From Anaerolineae bacterium CG2_30_64_16 (GTDB lineage Bacteria; Chloroflexota; Anaerolineae; CG2-30-64-16): 8,354 bases of DNA. Location: assembly GCA_001871755.1 (NCBI GenBank), contig MNXL01000408.1:1-8354 (forward strand), given 5' to 3'. Position numbers and translations under genes: made by a program. The notes under the pieces were generated by a model, which searched no databases, was not told the DNA's origin, and worked only from the letters and a program-made list of their open reading frames with translations. This document shows, in pieces, positions 1 to 5,693 of the stretch; within the stretch, counting starts at the first letter, position 1; every line of letters begins with the position of its first letter.

Positions 1-98
1 CAGCCATCAGCCATCAGCCATCAGCCATCAGCCATCAGCTATCAGCCATCAGCCATCAGCCATCAGCCATCAGCTATCAGCCATCAGCCATCAGCCAT
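1..98. repeat. 14-copy heptamer tandem array (CAGCCAT)n
   Basis: Fourteen uninterrupted 7-bp units of CAGCCAT fill this stretch and may continue to the left of the window. Units 6 (36-42) and 11 (71-77) carry the same C-to-T change (CAGCTAT), five units apart, which suggests that a 35-bp block was duplicated. On the minus strand the unit reads ATGGCTG. The last unit supplies the final codons and TGA stop of the neighbouring glycosyltransferase gene, so the array begins inside the coding end rather than after it. Short heptamer repeats of this kind are known from cyanobacteria and other phyla; their function is not established. Confidence 0.95.
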
Positions 99-1233
99 AC
101 GCCCGCACCAACCGGCGCCCGATCTCCCGCCAATCGAACTGCGCCACCCAATCCCGGATCTCCTGACGTGCGCCTTGCCAATCGGTCTCTCGGGCCTGCG
201 CGAGCGCACGAGTCAAGCCGGCCGGATCGGCCGGGTCGTACAGGAAGCCACGACGGCCTTCCACCAGGCTGGGGAACCCGCCGATCGCGGGCGCAATCAC
301 TGGCACGCCGAACGAGAAAGCCAGCAGCGCGGCCCCAGAGGTCGTGATCTGGCGGTAGGGCAACACACAGACATCGGCCGCGTTGAGATAGAGCTGCACA
401 TCCTCCCGCGGCACGAAGCCGGCCTGCAACCGGATGCGCGGGTCACCCGCGGCCAGGGTGGCCAGGGTTTCACCGTAGCTGTCTGAATCTGACTTGCCCG
501 CCAGCAGCAACGCCACATCCTCGCCGGGCAAGGACCGGAACGCGGCCAGCAGCGTCTCCAGCCCTTTGTAGGGCCGGAGCAGACCCAACGTGACATAAAG
601 AAACGCGGCCGCCGGCAAACCCAGGCGTGCCCGGGCGGCCAGCCGGTCGATCTGATTGGGATAGCTGTGCAGATAGTGACCGTGGGGGATGGTCGCTACA
701 CCACCGCGCCGGCCAAAACGCTCGGTGACTGCCTGGGCCGTGCTTTCATCATGGACGTGCACCACGTCGGCCAGGCGGATCAATCGCGCGCTGCCCCAAC
801 GATCGGCCGGCCCCTGATCCTCGTGCGGGTCCAGGTTGTGGATCGTGTAGGCCACCCGGCCGCCCGTCGCCTGGAAACCGCGCAACTGTCCCACCAGCCG
901 GCGCAGGCGCCACCAGCGGCGCATCTGGTAGATGGGGGCAACATTGCAGCCGGTTTCCAGCAGTCGGCGGAGTGTTCGCCGGGGCAGATCGGTCGCGCCG
1001 TGAAAGCCGCGCAACAGGATGGCCTGCGGCAAATCGTAACGGTCCAACCAGTGCAGGTGGATCACGTCAGGCCGCGCGACCCCGGTCAGATCGGCCGGCC
1101 TCAGCCGGTCGACCACCCGCACGTCGGCGCCGGCCGCGGCCAGCCCATCCTGCAGCAAGCCGATGTAGGGGTTGGTGCGCGTGCCCACCGCCGAAAGGAG
1201 CAGGACGCGCGGGGTGTGTGGTTCTCCAGACAT
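91..1233 (-). CDS. GT4-type (GT-B fold) glycosyltransferase
   Basis: A 380-residue cytoplasmic or membrane-associated retaining glycosyltransferase, probably acting in polysaccharide or glycolipid synthesis; donor and acceptor cannot be read from sequence. An N-terminal strand (VLLLSAVG, residues 10-17) and the IHLHW segment (58-62) belong to the acceptor-side Rossmann domain. IHNLDPHE (131-138) and PHGHY (183-187) are typical of one GT4 subgroup. The C-terminal donor domain has GLLRPYKG (217-224) and SGAALLAFSFGVPVIAP (299-315). The first glutamate of the usual E-x7-E motif appears to be missing, as in some GT4 subgroups. Length is normal for the family. An in-frame ATG 12 codons upstream (1269) exists, but the start at 1233 has GGGAG seven bases before it and gives the usual family N-terminus. 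The TGA stop lies inside the heptamer array. It is divergent from the nusG-like gene and has its own extended -10 promoter. Confidence 0.9.
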   Translation of the reverse strand: MSGEPHTPRVLLLSAVGTRTNPYIGLLQDGLAAAGADVRVVDRLRPADLTGVARPDVIHLHWLDRYDLPQAILLRGFHGATDLPRRTLRRLLETGCNVAPIYQMRRWWRLRRLVGQLRGFQATGGRVAYTIHNLDPHEDQGPADRWGSARLIRLADVVHVHDESTAQAVTERFGRRGGVATIPHGHYLHSYPNQIDRLAARARLGLPAAAFLYVTLGLLRPYKGLETLLAAFRSLPGEDVALLLAGKSDSDSYGETLATLAAGDPRIRLQAGFVPREDVQLYLNAADVCVLPYRQITTSGAALLAFSFGVPVIAPAIGGFPSLVEGRRGFLYDPADPAGLTRALAQARETDWQGARQEIRDWVAQFDWREIGRRLVRAYG

Positions 1234-1260
1234 GAACGCTCTCCCAGGCCGCCCCCCGAT

Positions 1261-1279
1261 ACAGGTCAAGCAAACCTGT
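1261..1279 (-). promoter_or_regulatory. small hairpin in glycosyltransferase 5' leader
   Basis: ACAGGT (1261-1266) and ACCTGT (1274-1279) form a 6-bp stem with a 7-base loop. It lies between the predicted minus-strand transcription start (near 1298) and the ribosome binding site, so it would be in the untranslated leader. A binding-site role or mere chance are both possible. Confidence 0.35.
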
Positions 1280-1304
1280 GGGTAGTGAGCGGTCGCCGGC
1301 GCCC

Positions 1305-1334
1305 ATTATAGCATCGCCGCAGCAACCGAACCAA
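1305..1334 (-). promoter_or_regulatory. extended -10 promoter for the GT4 gene
   Basis: On the minus strand TGCTATAAT (1313-1305) is a perfect -10 box with the TGn extension. A weak -35, TTGGTT (1334-1329), lies 18 bases upstream. Transcription would start near 1298, giving a leader of about 65 bases before the ATG at 1233. Read by eye from consensus; no measured start. Confidence 0.6.
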
Positions 1335-1354
1335 TCTAATTGTAGGCGGTGCGC

Positions 1355-1377
1355 CGCGCGTTCCACGGGAACGCGCG
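1355..1377. promoter_or_regulatory. perfect 10-bp palindrome, candidate operator
   Basis: CGCGCGTTCC (1355-1364) and GGAACGCGCG (1368-1377) are perfect inverted repeats around a central ACG. The site sits between the two divergent promoters, ending 4 bp upstream of the rightward -35 box and about 20 bp upstream of the leftward -35. That is where a dimeric repressor or activator controlling both genes would bind. No regulator gene is next to it in the window. Confidence 0.5.
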
Positions 1378-1381
1378 ACGT

Positions 1382-1410
1382 TTGACAAGGTCCATGCCCC
1401 ATGCTAACAT
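1382..1410 (+). promoter_or_regulatory. sigma70-type promoter for the nusG-like operon
   Basis: A consensus -35 TTGACA (1382-1387) is followed after exactly 17 bases by TAACAT (1405-1410), which matches the -10 consensus at four of six positions. Transcription would start near 1417, leaving a leader of about 50 bases before the ATG at 1469. It probably drives the nusG-like, MFS and AIM24 genes. Confidence 0.6.
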
Positions 1411-1468
1411 TGGCTATGTTGCGTACACGATTGGCGTGAAGTCTGATCATCCACGGAAACGAACTTAC

Positions 1469-2041
1469 ATGGAAGCCTGGTACGCGCTCTACACGAAGCC
1501 CAACGCGGAAGCGCAGGTCGCACGGACCCTGATGGTGCGAGGGTTCAAGGTGTTCCTGCCGCTGCTCCCCACGCGCCAGGGCGAACGCATCAAACCGCTC
1601 TTTCCCACCTATCTGTTTGTCCATTGTGATCTGGACACGGTCGACGTCCGTAACTTGTATTGGGTGCCTGGCCTGCGCCGCATCGTGCGCTATGGCAGCC
1701 GGCCGGTGGTCGTGCCGGACAATGCTATCGAAATCATCGAAGCCGGGCTGCGCAAGATCGAGGCGCAAGGCGGGTTGCCCAAGCACCACTTCAAACCCGG
1801 TGATGAGGTGATCATCGAAGAGGGCCCGCTGGCCGGGTTGAGCGGTATCTTCCAGGGCCCCATCGGCCCGGCCGAACGAGTGCGGATCCTGGTCGACTTT
1901 CTGGGCCAGGCCAACCGCGCCGAGGTGCCCGTCACCGCGCTGCGCGCCGCAACGGAGGAAGATATCCAGCGGCGCCGGCGCGGCACGCGCGGTCATGGCC
2001 GGCGAATTCGCTACCGGGACGCGGCGCCCGCGGATCACTGA
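1469..2041 (+). CDS. NusG/RfaH-like transcription elongation factor paralogue
   Basis: A 190-residue NusG-family protein that would bind RNA polymerase and alter pausing or termination on particular operons. The NGN domain covers about residues 3-98, starting with WYALYTKPNAEAQVARTL and containing FPTYLFV (45-51). A KOW motif follows (PGDEVIIEEGPLAGLSGIF, 110-128), and the tail after residue 160 is arginine-rich and basic. The WYxLYTKP opening and the position next to a glycosyltransferase suit a specialised paralogue (RfaH, UpxY or LoaP-like), which often serves polysaccharide or secondary-metabolite operons, rather than housekeeping NusG, which normally sits beside secE and ribosomal protein genes. 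The reading frame is open back to 1349, but that start lies upstream of the predicted promoter. ATG 1469 gives the normal NGN N-terminus, with only a weak GGAA upstream. Fifteen bases separate its stop from the MFS gene. Confidence 0.88.
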   Translation: MEAWYALYTKPNAEAQVARTLMVRGFKVFLPLLPTRQGERIKPLFPTYLFVHCDLDTVDVRNLYWVPGLRRIVRYGSRPVVVPDNAIEIIEAGLRKIEAQGGLPKHHFKPGDEVIIEEGPLAGLSGIFQGPIGPAERVRILVDFLGQANRAEVPVTALRAATEEDIQRRRRGTRGHGRRIRYRDAAPADH

Positions 2042-2056
2042 GAAGAAAACAGCCTC

Positions 2057-3280
2057 ATGCCAACCTGGCGTCGCACCCTCTATACCGTCTGGTTCACCCA
2101 GTTCATCGCTGTGGCGGGCTTTTCGTTCGTCATGCCATTCATCCCCTACTACGTGCAGGAGTTGGGGATCACGGATGTAAAAGCAGTCGCACTGTGGGCT
2201 GGGCTGGTGACCTCGGCGCAGGCTGTGAGCATGACGCTGATGGCGCCGGTGTGGGGCGCGCTGTCCGATCGCTATGGCCGCAAGCTGATGGTGCTGCGGG
2301 CGACTTTGGGCAGTGCGGTGATCATGGCGCTGATGGGGTTTGCCGCCAATGTTCAGCAGTTGCTCGTCCTGCGCTTCTTACAGGGGATGTTGACCGGCAC
2401 GGTGTCGGCGACAACGACGCTGGTGGCCAGCACGACGCCCAAGGAACGCCTGGGCGCGGCGCTGGGCACATTGCAGACGGCCGTGTTCTTGGGCGTGTCG
2501 TGCGGCCCGCTGCTGGGCGGGTTCATGGGCGACACATTCGGCTATCGGCCCAGTTTTTGGATCACCGGCGGGCTCTTGCTGGCCTCCGGCATCCTGGTGG
2601 CGTTGTTCGTTCACGAGGATTTCCACCCGGCGGAAGACGTCATCAAGGCCGGCCGGCACGGCTACGGCAACGGGATGCGGCTGGTGCTGACGTCGAGCGC
2701 GCTGCTGGCGCTCTTTGCCGCCCGGATCGTGCTGCGCACGGGCAGCCGGGCGCTGGGCCCGGTGTTGCCGCTGTTTGTGCAGACGCTCCTGCCGGTCGGC
2801 GCGCGCGTGGCCACGATGACCGGGATCATCTCCGCGGCCTCGGCGTTGGGCTCGGCCATCGGCTCGCCAGTGGTCGGCCGCTGGGGCGACCGAATGGGCC
2901 ATCGGCGCTGGCTGATCGTCAGCGCGTTGGCCGCGGCGCTCTGTTTCGTGCCACAGGCTTTTGTCCACGATACACGGGCGCTGATCTTCTGGCAACTGGT
3001 CAGCGGGCTGGCGGTCGGCGGCACACTATCCACCGTGACCGCGCTACTGGCGCGGCTGGCGCCGGACGGGCGCCAGGGGATCGTGTTCGGACTGGACGCC
3101 AGCGCAGTGGCCAGCGCCAACGCGATCGGGCCGCTGATCGGCGCGGCGGTCGCCGCGGGGCTGGGGCTCCGGGCGCCATTCCTGCTTTCGGCGGTCTTTC
3201 TCCTGGTCGGCGCGCTGACTGTAGTGTTGTGGGTCCAGGAGCGCGGCCGGCAGCTCGCGCCGGCCGACATAATCGCATAG
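2057..3280 (+). CDS. MFS transporter, DHA1 drug-efflux type
   Basis: A 407-residue inner-membrane secondary transporter with about 12 hydrophobic segments, the usual length for the drug:proton antiporter-1 group. Motif A is clear (GALSDRYGRK, residues 67-76). R106 in LRFLQG fits motif B, and GVSCGPLLGG (146-155) fits the antiporter motif C. A second, degenerate motif A (GRWGDRMGHRR) opens the C-terminal half, and a charged loop around residues 190-214 joins the halves. It most resembles MdtG/TetA-like exporters; the substrate is not predictable. The ATG at 2057 follows a purine stretch (AGAAGAAAA) and lies 15 bases after the nusG-like stop, so co-transcription is likely. No separate promoter or attenuator is visible. 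Confidence 0.92.
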   Translation: MPTWRRTLYTVWFTQFIAVAGFSFVMPFIPYYVQELGITDVKAVALWAGLVTSAQAVSMTLMAPVWGALSDRYGRKLMVLRATLGSAVIMALMGFAANVQQLLVLRFLQGMLTGTVSATTTLVASTTPKERLGAALGTLQTAVFLGVSCGPLLGGFMGDTFGYRPSFWITGGLLLASGILVALFVHEDFHPAEDVIKAGRHGYGNGMRLVLTSSALLALFAARIVLRTGSRALGPVLPLFVQTLLPVGARVATMTGIISAASALGSAIGSPVVGRWGDRMGHRRWLIVSALAAALCFVPQAFVHDTRALIFWQLVSGLAVGGTLSTVTALLARLAPDGRQGIVFGLDASAVASANAIGPLIGAAVAAGLGLRAPFLLSAVFLLVGALTVVLWVQERGRQLAPADIIA

Positions 3281-3316
3281 CAAGAAAACCAATCACTACC
3301 CGAAAGGAACTTTCAG

Positions 3317-4069
3317 ATGGCCCTCAACTATAAGATCGACGGCACAACCTTGCAGGTCGTTACCGTTCAGCTCGAACCGGGTGTCCGGGTCTATTCCGAA
3401 TCGGGCGGCATGAGCTGGATGAGCGGCAACGTCGAGATGGACACCAACACCGGCGGTGGGTTGGGCAAGATGTTCCGCCGGGCGCTGTCCGGCGAATCGC
3501 TCTTCATCGCCGATTTCTACGTCAACTCGGGCCAGGGCATCGTAGCTTTCGCCTCGGAGTTCCCCGGCAAAGTCGTGGACCTGCACCTGGGCGAGGGCGA
3601 GGCCGTCATTATCCAAAAGGATGCGTTCATGTGTGCGGAGAAGTCGGTGGACATCGACATGCACCTGCGCAAGCGGTTGGGCGCGGGGTTCTTCGGCGGT
3701 GAAGGCTTCATCTTGCAGAAGCTGACCGGGCCCGGGGACGCGTTCGTCGAGTTCGACGGCGAGATCGTCACCTATGACCTCCAGCCGGGCCAGGTGCTGA
3801 AGGTGGACACCGGCCACGTGGCGATGTTCCAGCCCAGCGTGGACTTCGACGTGACCATCATGAAGGGATTCAAGAACATCCTGCTGGGCGGCGAGGGGCT
3901 ATTCCTGGCTACACTGCGCGGCCCAGGCAAGGTGTGGCTGCAAACCATGCCGCTGATGAAGCTGGCCAACAAGGTGCTCCAGTATCTACCGGAGAGCAAG
4001 GGTGGCAGCGGTGGTCCCAGCGGCGGCATGAACATCAACCTGGGTGGACTGCTGGGCGGGAACCAGTGA
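3317..4069 (+). CDS. AIM24 / TIGR00266 family protein
   Basis: A 250-residue protein of the AIM24 (DUF124, TIGR00266) family, an all-beta fold related to the fungal mitochondrial protein Aim24; its bacterial role is not established. Family features seen are YSESGGMSWMSGNVEMDT near residues 31-48, GEAVIIQKDAFMC, the repeated G-x-G-rich strands (FFGGEGFILQKLTGPG and LLGGEGLFLATLRGPGKVWLQTMP), and a glycine-rich C-terminal tail (GGSGGPSGGMNINLGGLLGG). There is no signal peptide or membrane segment. The start at 3317 has a good AAAGGAA site eight to fourteen bases upstream. It lies 36 bases after the MFS stop and is probably the third gene of that operon. A run of nine G begins two bases after its stop. 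The small membrane peptide gene follows within about 107 bases. Confidence 0.92.
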   Translation: MALNYKIDGTTLQVVTVQLEPGVRVYSESGGMSWMSGNVEMDTNTGGGLGKMFRRALSGESLFIADFYVNSGQGIVAFASEFPGKVVDLHLGEGEAVIIQKDAFMCAEKSVDIDMHLRKRLGAGFFGGEGFILQKLTGPGDAFVEFDGEIVTYDLQPGQVLKVDTGHVAMFQPSVDFDVTIMKGFKNILLGGEGLFLATLRGPGKVWLQTMPLMKLANKVLQYLPESKGGSGGPSGGMNINLGGLLGGNQ

Positions 4070-4070
4070 C

Positions 4071-4079
4071 GGGGGGGGG
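4071..4079. repeat. G9 homopolymer after the AIM24 stop
   Basis: Nine consecutive G directly after the TGA and one C. It is intergenic, so length changes would not alter a protein. It is the same length as the run that breaks the histidine kinase at 5350-5358, which makes it a useful control for homopolymer sequencing error. Confidence 0.9.
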
Positions 4080-4081
4080 TA

Positions 4082-4158
4082 ACTGGTAGATTGGTAGATT
4101 GGTCGGCGCCCCATGTACCAATTTCCCAATGTACCAATCTACCCAAGTACCAGGTACC
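4082..4158. repeat. head-to-head octamer arrays forming an inverted repeat
   Basis: Three plus-strand 8-bp units (ACTGGTAG, ATTGGTAG, ATTGGTCG; 4082-4105) face five units of the same family on the minus strand (4113-4152, for example ATGTACCA twice and ATTTCCCA). The perfect 11-bp arms GGTAGATTGGT (4093-4103) and ACCAATCTACC (4133-4143) allow a long hairpin in the RNA, and an alternative 12-of-14 stem pairs 4090-4103 with 4117-4130. GTACC-A-GGTAC (4147-4157) closes the region. It sits between the AIM24 and small-peptide genes and could weaken readthrough or protect the 3' end of the message. No U-tract follows, so it is not a classic terminator. Confidence 0.8.
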
Positions 4159-4176
4159 CGCGCATCGGGAGGATAC

Positions 4177-4374
4177 ATGGAACCGATCGGCATTTGCGGT
4201 GGCGGTCTGGTGACGCTGGGACTGCTGCTGATTGCGGTGTTGGGGCTGGTCATCGTGGCTGGCGGGATCGTGCTGATCCTGGTGAAGCTCGGTGTGATCG
4301 TGAACCTGTGGTCCAAGCCGGAAGATCGCGGCACAGCCACCGACTACACGCTCGACCAAAGCGGGGAAACGTAA
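4177..4374 (+). CDS. small hydrophobic membrane protein
   Basis: A 65-residue protein not recognised as a named family. Residues 4-45 are almost wholly hydrophobic and glycine-rich, long enough for two tight membrane segments or a hairpin, with a single lysine at 37. The tail from residue 46 (SKPEDRGTATDYTLDQSGET) is polar and acidic. ATG 4177 is preceded by GGGAGGA with 3 bases between, a close but strong site. An upstream TTG at 4099 would read through the octamer repeat and is unlikely to be used. The gene follows AIM24 on the same strand, which suggests a membrane partner for it, but this is inference from position only. Its TAA stop lies inside the left 14-bp arm of the inverted-repeat element, so the element sets the present C-terminus. 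Confidence 0.75.
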   Translation: MEPIGICGGGLVTLGLLLIAVLGLVIVAGGIVLILVKLGVIVNLWSKPEDRGTATDYTLDQSGET

Positions 4375-4537
4375 CTGCTCAGCCCAGTGAATCGAATTCA
4401 CTGGCTGAACCTGAGAAGCCGCCGTTCGGCTGAGCTCACGACGAAGCCTCAGCGGCTGACGACCAGTGGCTGCGGCCACTTTTTCAACTTCAGACAGGGA
4501 TTTCAATCCCTGAGAGTGCGCCAGGCTGAGCAGTTAC
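4371..4537. mobile_element. 167-bp MITE-like or structured element with 14-bp inverted ends
   Basis: GTAACTGCTCAGCC (4371-4384) and GGCTGAGCAGTTAC (4524-4537) are perfect 14-bp inverted repeats. Between them are several hairpins: AGTGAAT/ATTCACT (4386-4402), which extends to 13 bp with one bulged C using 4379-4384 and 4403-4408; GCTGAG/CTCAGC (4429-4434, 4448-4453); AGTGGC/GCCACT followed by T5 (4465-4484); and CAGGGAT/ATCCCTG with a TTCA loop (4495-4512). GGCTGA occurs four times (4403, 4428, 4454, 4524), giving competing partners for the left arm. No coding sequence is convincing here. No target-site duplication is visible at the edges, so a folded RNA or regulatory leader is as possible as a miniature transposable element. 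Confidence 0.55.
4465..4484 (+). terminator. intrinsic terminator inside the inverted-repeat element
   Basis: The stem AGTGGC/GCCACT (4465-4470, 4475-4480) has a TGCG loop and runs directly into TTTTT. It would end rightward transcripts from the AIM24/small-peptide side before the kinase gene. The stem is short (6 bp), so strength is uncertain. Confidence 0.55.
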
Positions 4538-4561
4538 AGAAATACGCGCTGGTCTGTCCTC

Positions 4562-4567
4562 TACAAT
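4562..4567 (+). promoter_or_regulatory. possible -10 box for the two-component genes
   Basis: TACAAT matches the -10 consensus at five of six positions and lies just right of the inverted-repeat element. No convincing -35 is seen at the proper distance. Transcription starting about 7 bases downstream would begin at or next to GTG 4574, so that start would be leaderless. Confidence 0.35.
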
Positions 4568-4573
4568 ACAGCA

Positions 4574-5383
4574 GTGCTGCTCACGCAGCAACTGTATAGC
4601 GAGCATGTATTGGAGGAGATCGTGCGACACAGCATTTATCTACTCGAAGCAGACCGCGGCGCCCTCCTGGAGCGTCATCCATCGGCCGACGGCCTGCTGG
4701 TCACGGTGGCTTTGAGGCGGGATGGCCGACCCGACGTGGCGCACGGCCGACGTGTCGCGCCGGGCGAGGGTCTGAGCGGCCGCGTGTTGCAGACGGGGCA
4801 GCCCCAAGTGGTCGCCGAATACGCCCGCTGGCCCGGACGGACCACCGGCGTGGACGAAGACGCGACGCGGGCGGCCGCGGCCGTGCCCTTATTCGGCCGC
4901 CAGGGGGTCATCGGAGTCTTAGCCGTCGCCAGCATGACCGAAGGGAAACACTTCGCCGCAGACGACGTCCAGATCCTGACGCTATTTGCCCAACAGGCGG
5001 CCGCGGTGTTGGAACACATCTATGGCCGGCGTCAGGCCGAGGCGCTGATCCTGAGCGAAGAACGGGCGCGGCTGGCGCGCGACCTGCACGATGGGCTGCT
5101 TCAGGACCTGGCCTCGCTGCTGATGCGAGCAGATCTCTGCCAGGAGTTGGCAGGCGCGGAGAGCGGCCCCCTCCACGAGAATCTGGAGATCCTCAGCACG
5201 GAGTTGCAGCGCAGCATCCGCAGCGCCCGGGTCATCATTCACGCCTTGTGGGAGCCCGATCTGGAAGGACGCAGCCTGGAGGATGCCTTACGCGCCCTGG
5301 CAGCGCGTTTCGAGGCGCAGACGCACGTTCGTGTTGATTATTTATGTCTGGGGGGGGGAGTGGCAACTATCAAAGCAATGTAA
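4574..5383 (+). CDS. GAF-domain sensor histidine kinase, N-terminal part (frameshifted)
   Basis: The first 269 residues of a cytoplasmic NarL-type sensor kinase. A GAF domain (about residues 5-148, with GEGLSGRVLQTGQPQVV and VPLFGRQGVIGVLAVAS) is followed by a HisKA_3 dimerisation domain with the phosphoacceptor histidine in RLARDLHDGLLQ (H172). There are no membrane segments. The frame is kinase-like up to VDYLCLG, then enters a G9 run (5350-5358), reads VATIKAM and stops at 5383. One G fewer would join it to the ATPase domain and give a 372-residue protein. GTG 4574 keeps the full GAF first helix but has no Shine-Dalgarno; GTG 4622 has GGAGGAG just before it but would lose 16 residues. As it stands the product cannot bind ATP, so it cannot phosphorylate itself. 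Confidence 0.85.
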   Translation: MLLTQQLYSEHVLEEIVRHSIYLLEADRGALLERHPSADGLLVTVALRRDGRPDVAHGRRVAPGEGLSGRVLQTGQPQVVAEYARWPGRTTGVDEDATRAAAAVPLFGRQGVIGVLAVASMTEGKHFAADDVQILTLFAQQAAAVLEHIYGRRQAEALILSEERARLARDLHDGLLQDLASLLMRADLCQELAGAESGPLHENLEILSTELQRSIRSARVIIHALWEPDLEGRSLEDALRALAARFEAQTHVRVDYLCLGGGVATIKAM

Positions 5384-5693
5384 GCGGGCGCTGCTGCCAT
5401 TAGTGCAAGAGGCATTGAATAACGTGCGTCAGCACGCCGCAGCAACGGAGGTGCGCATCAAGCTGGAACGACGGAGCGATGGCGGGTTACGCTTGAGCGT
5501 GCGGGATGATGGTCGCGGCTTCGAGCCGGCGGCCGTGTGGCAAGCGAGCGACAACGACCCGCTGCGCCATTTCGGGCTGCGGTCCATGCGAGAACGGATA
5601 GAGGGGTGTGGCGGCAGCTTTGGCATGGAAGCAGCCCCTGGCCACGGCACCACGATCTGGGCGGTGTTGCCATCCGCGGGAGGCGCCTCATGA
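5283..5693 (+). CDS. histidine kinase C-terminal HATPase_c part (frameshifted)
   Basis: The ATP-binding half of the same kinase, one frame over. Kinase-like sequence starts after the G9 run (GGEWQLSKQCKRALL, from about 5352). It has the N box LPLVQEALNNVRQHA, the G1 box DDGRGFE, the G2 region GLRSMRERI and the end GTTIWAVLPS, all intact with no further breaks. The ATG at 5283 opens this frame, but its first ~23 residues are only the out-of-frame reading of the upstream region, and GGAGG abuts it with no spacer, so independent translation is doubtful. Its TGA overlaps the ATG of the response regulator (ATGA, 5690-5693), the usual mark of translational coupling. Intact conserved motifs downstream argue that the break is recent, reversible, or a sequencing error. 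Confidence 0.8.
   Translation: MPYAPWQRVSRRRRTFVLIIYVWGGEWQLSKQCKRALLPLVQEALNNVRQHAAATEVRIKLERRSDGGLRLSVRDDGRGFEPAAVWQASDNDPLRHFGLRSMRERIEGCGGSFGMEAAPGHGTTIWAVLPSAGGAS
5350..5358. repeat. G9 tract at the kinase frameshift
   Basis: Nine consecutive G lie exactly where the kinase reading frame changes. With eight G the codons would read L-G-G-E-W and continue through the HATPase domain. Runs of this length are prone to slipped-strand changes, and also to sequencing error. Confidence 0.85.

Noticed and set aside
351..360. GGCGGTAGGG resembling the RfaH ops element (GGCGGTAGC)
   Set aside because: It lies inside the GT4 coding sequence on the non-coding orientation, lacks the last conserved bases, and has no operon downstream of it in that direction.
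667..1311. Long plus-strand open frame opposite the GT4 gene
   Set aside because: No domain-like sequence, no ribosome binding site, and low-complexity composition typical of the antisense frame of a GC-rich gene.
1349..1468. Upstream start extending the nusG-like protein by 40 residues
   Set aside because: It would begin upstream of the predicted promoter and is not part of the NGN domain.
1067..2038. Long minus-strand open frame across the divergent region and nusG-like gene
   Set aside because: It crosses two promoters and two real genes with clear family motifs; its protein resembles nothing recognisable.
2194..3333. Plus-strand open frame overlapping the MFS gene in another frame
   Set aside because: The alternative frame has MFS motifs and membrane segments; this one is a Gly/Ala/Arg-rich shadow.
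4099..4176. TTG start extending the small membrane protein by 26 residues
   Set aside because: The extension is translated octamer repeat, while ATG 4177 has a strong GGGAGGA site.
4486..4516. CRISPR-repeat-like sequence (TTTCAATCCCTG)
   Set aside because: Only one copy exists, with no spaced repeats and no cas genes in the window; it is explained as a hairpin of the inverted-repeat element.
4387..4599. Possible small gene through the inverted-repeat element
   Set aside because: It runs through hairpins and a terminator, has no ribosome binding site and no recognisable protein features.
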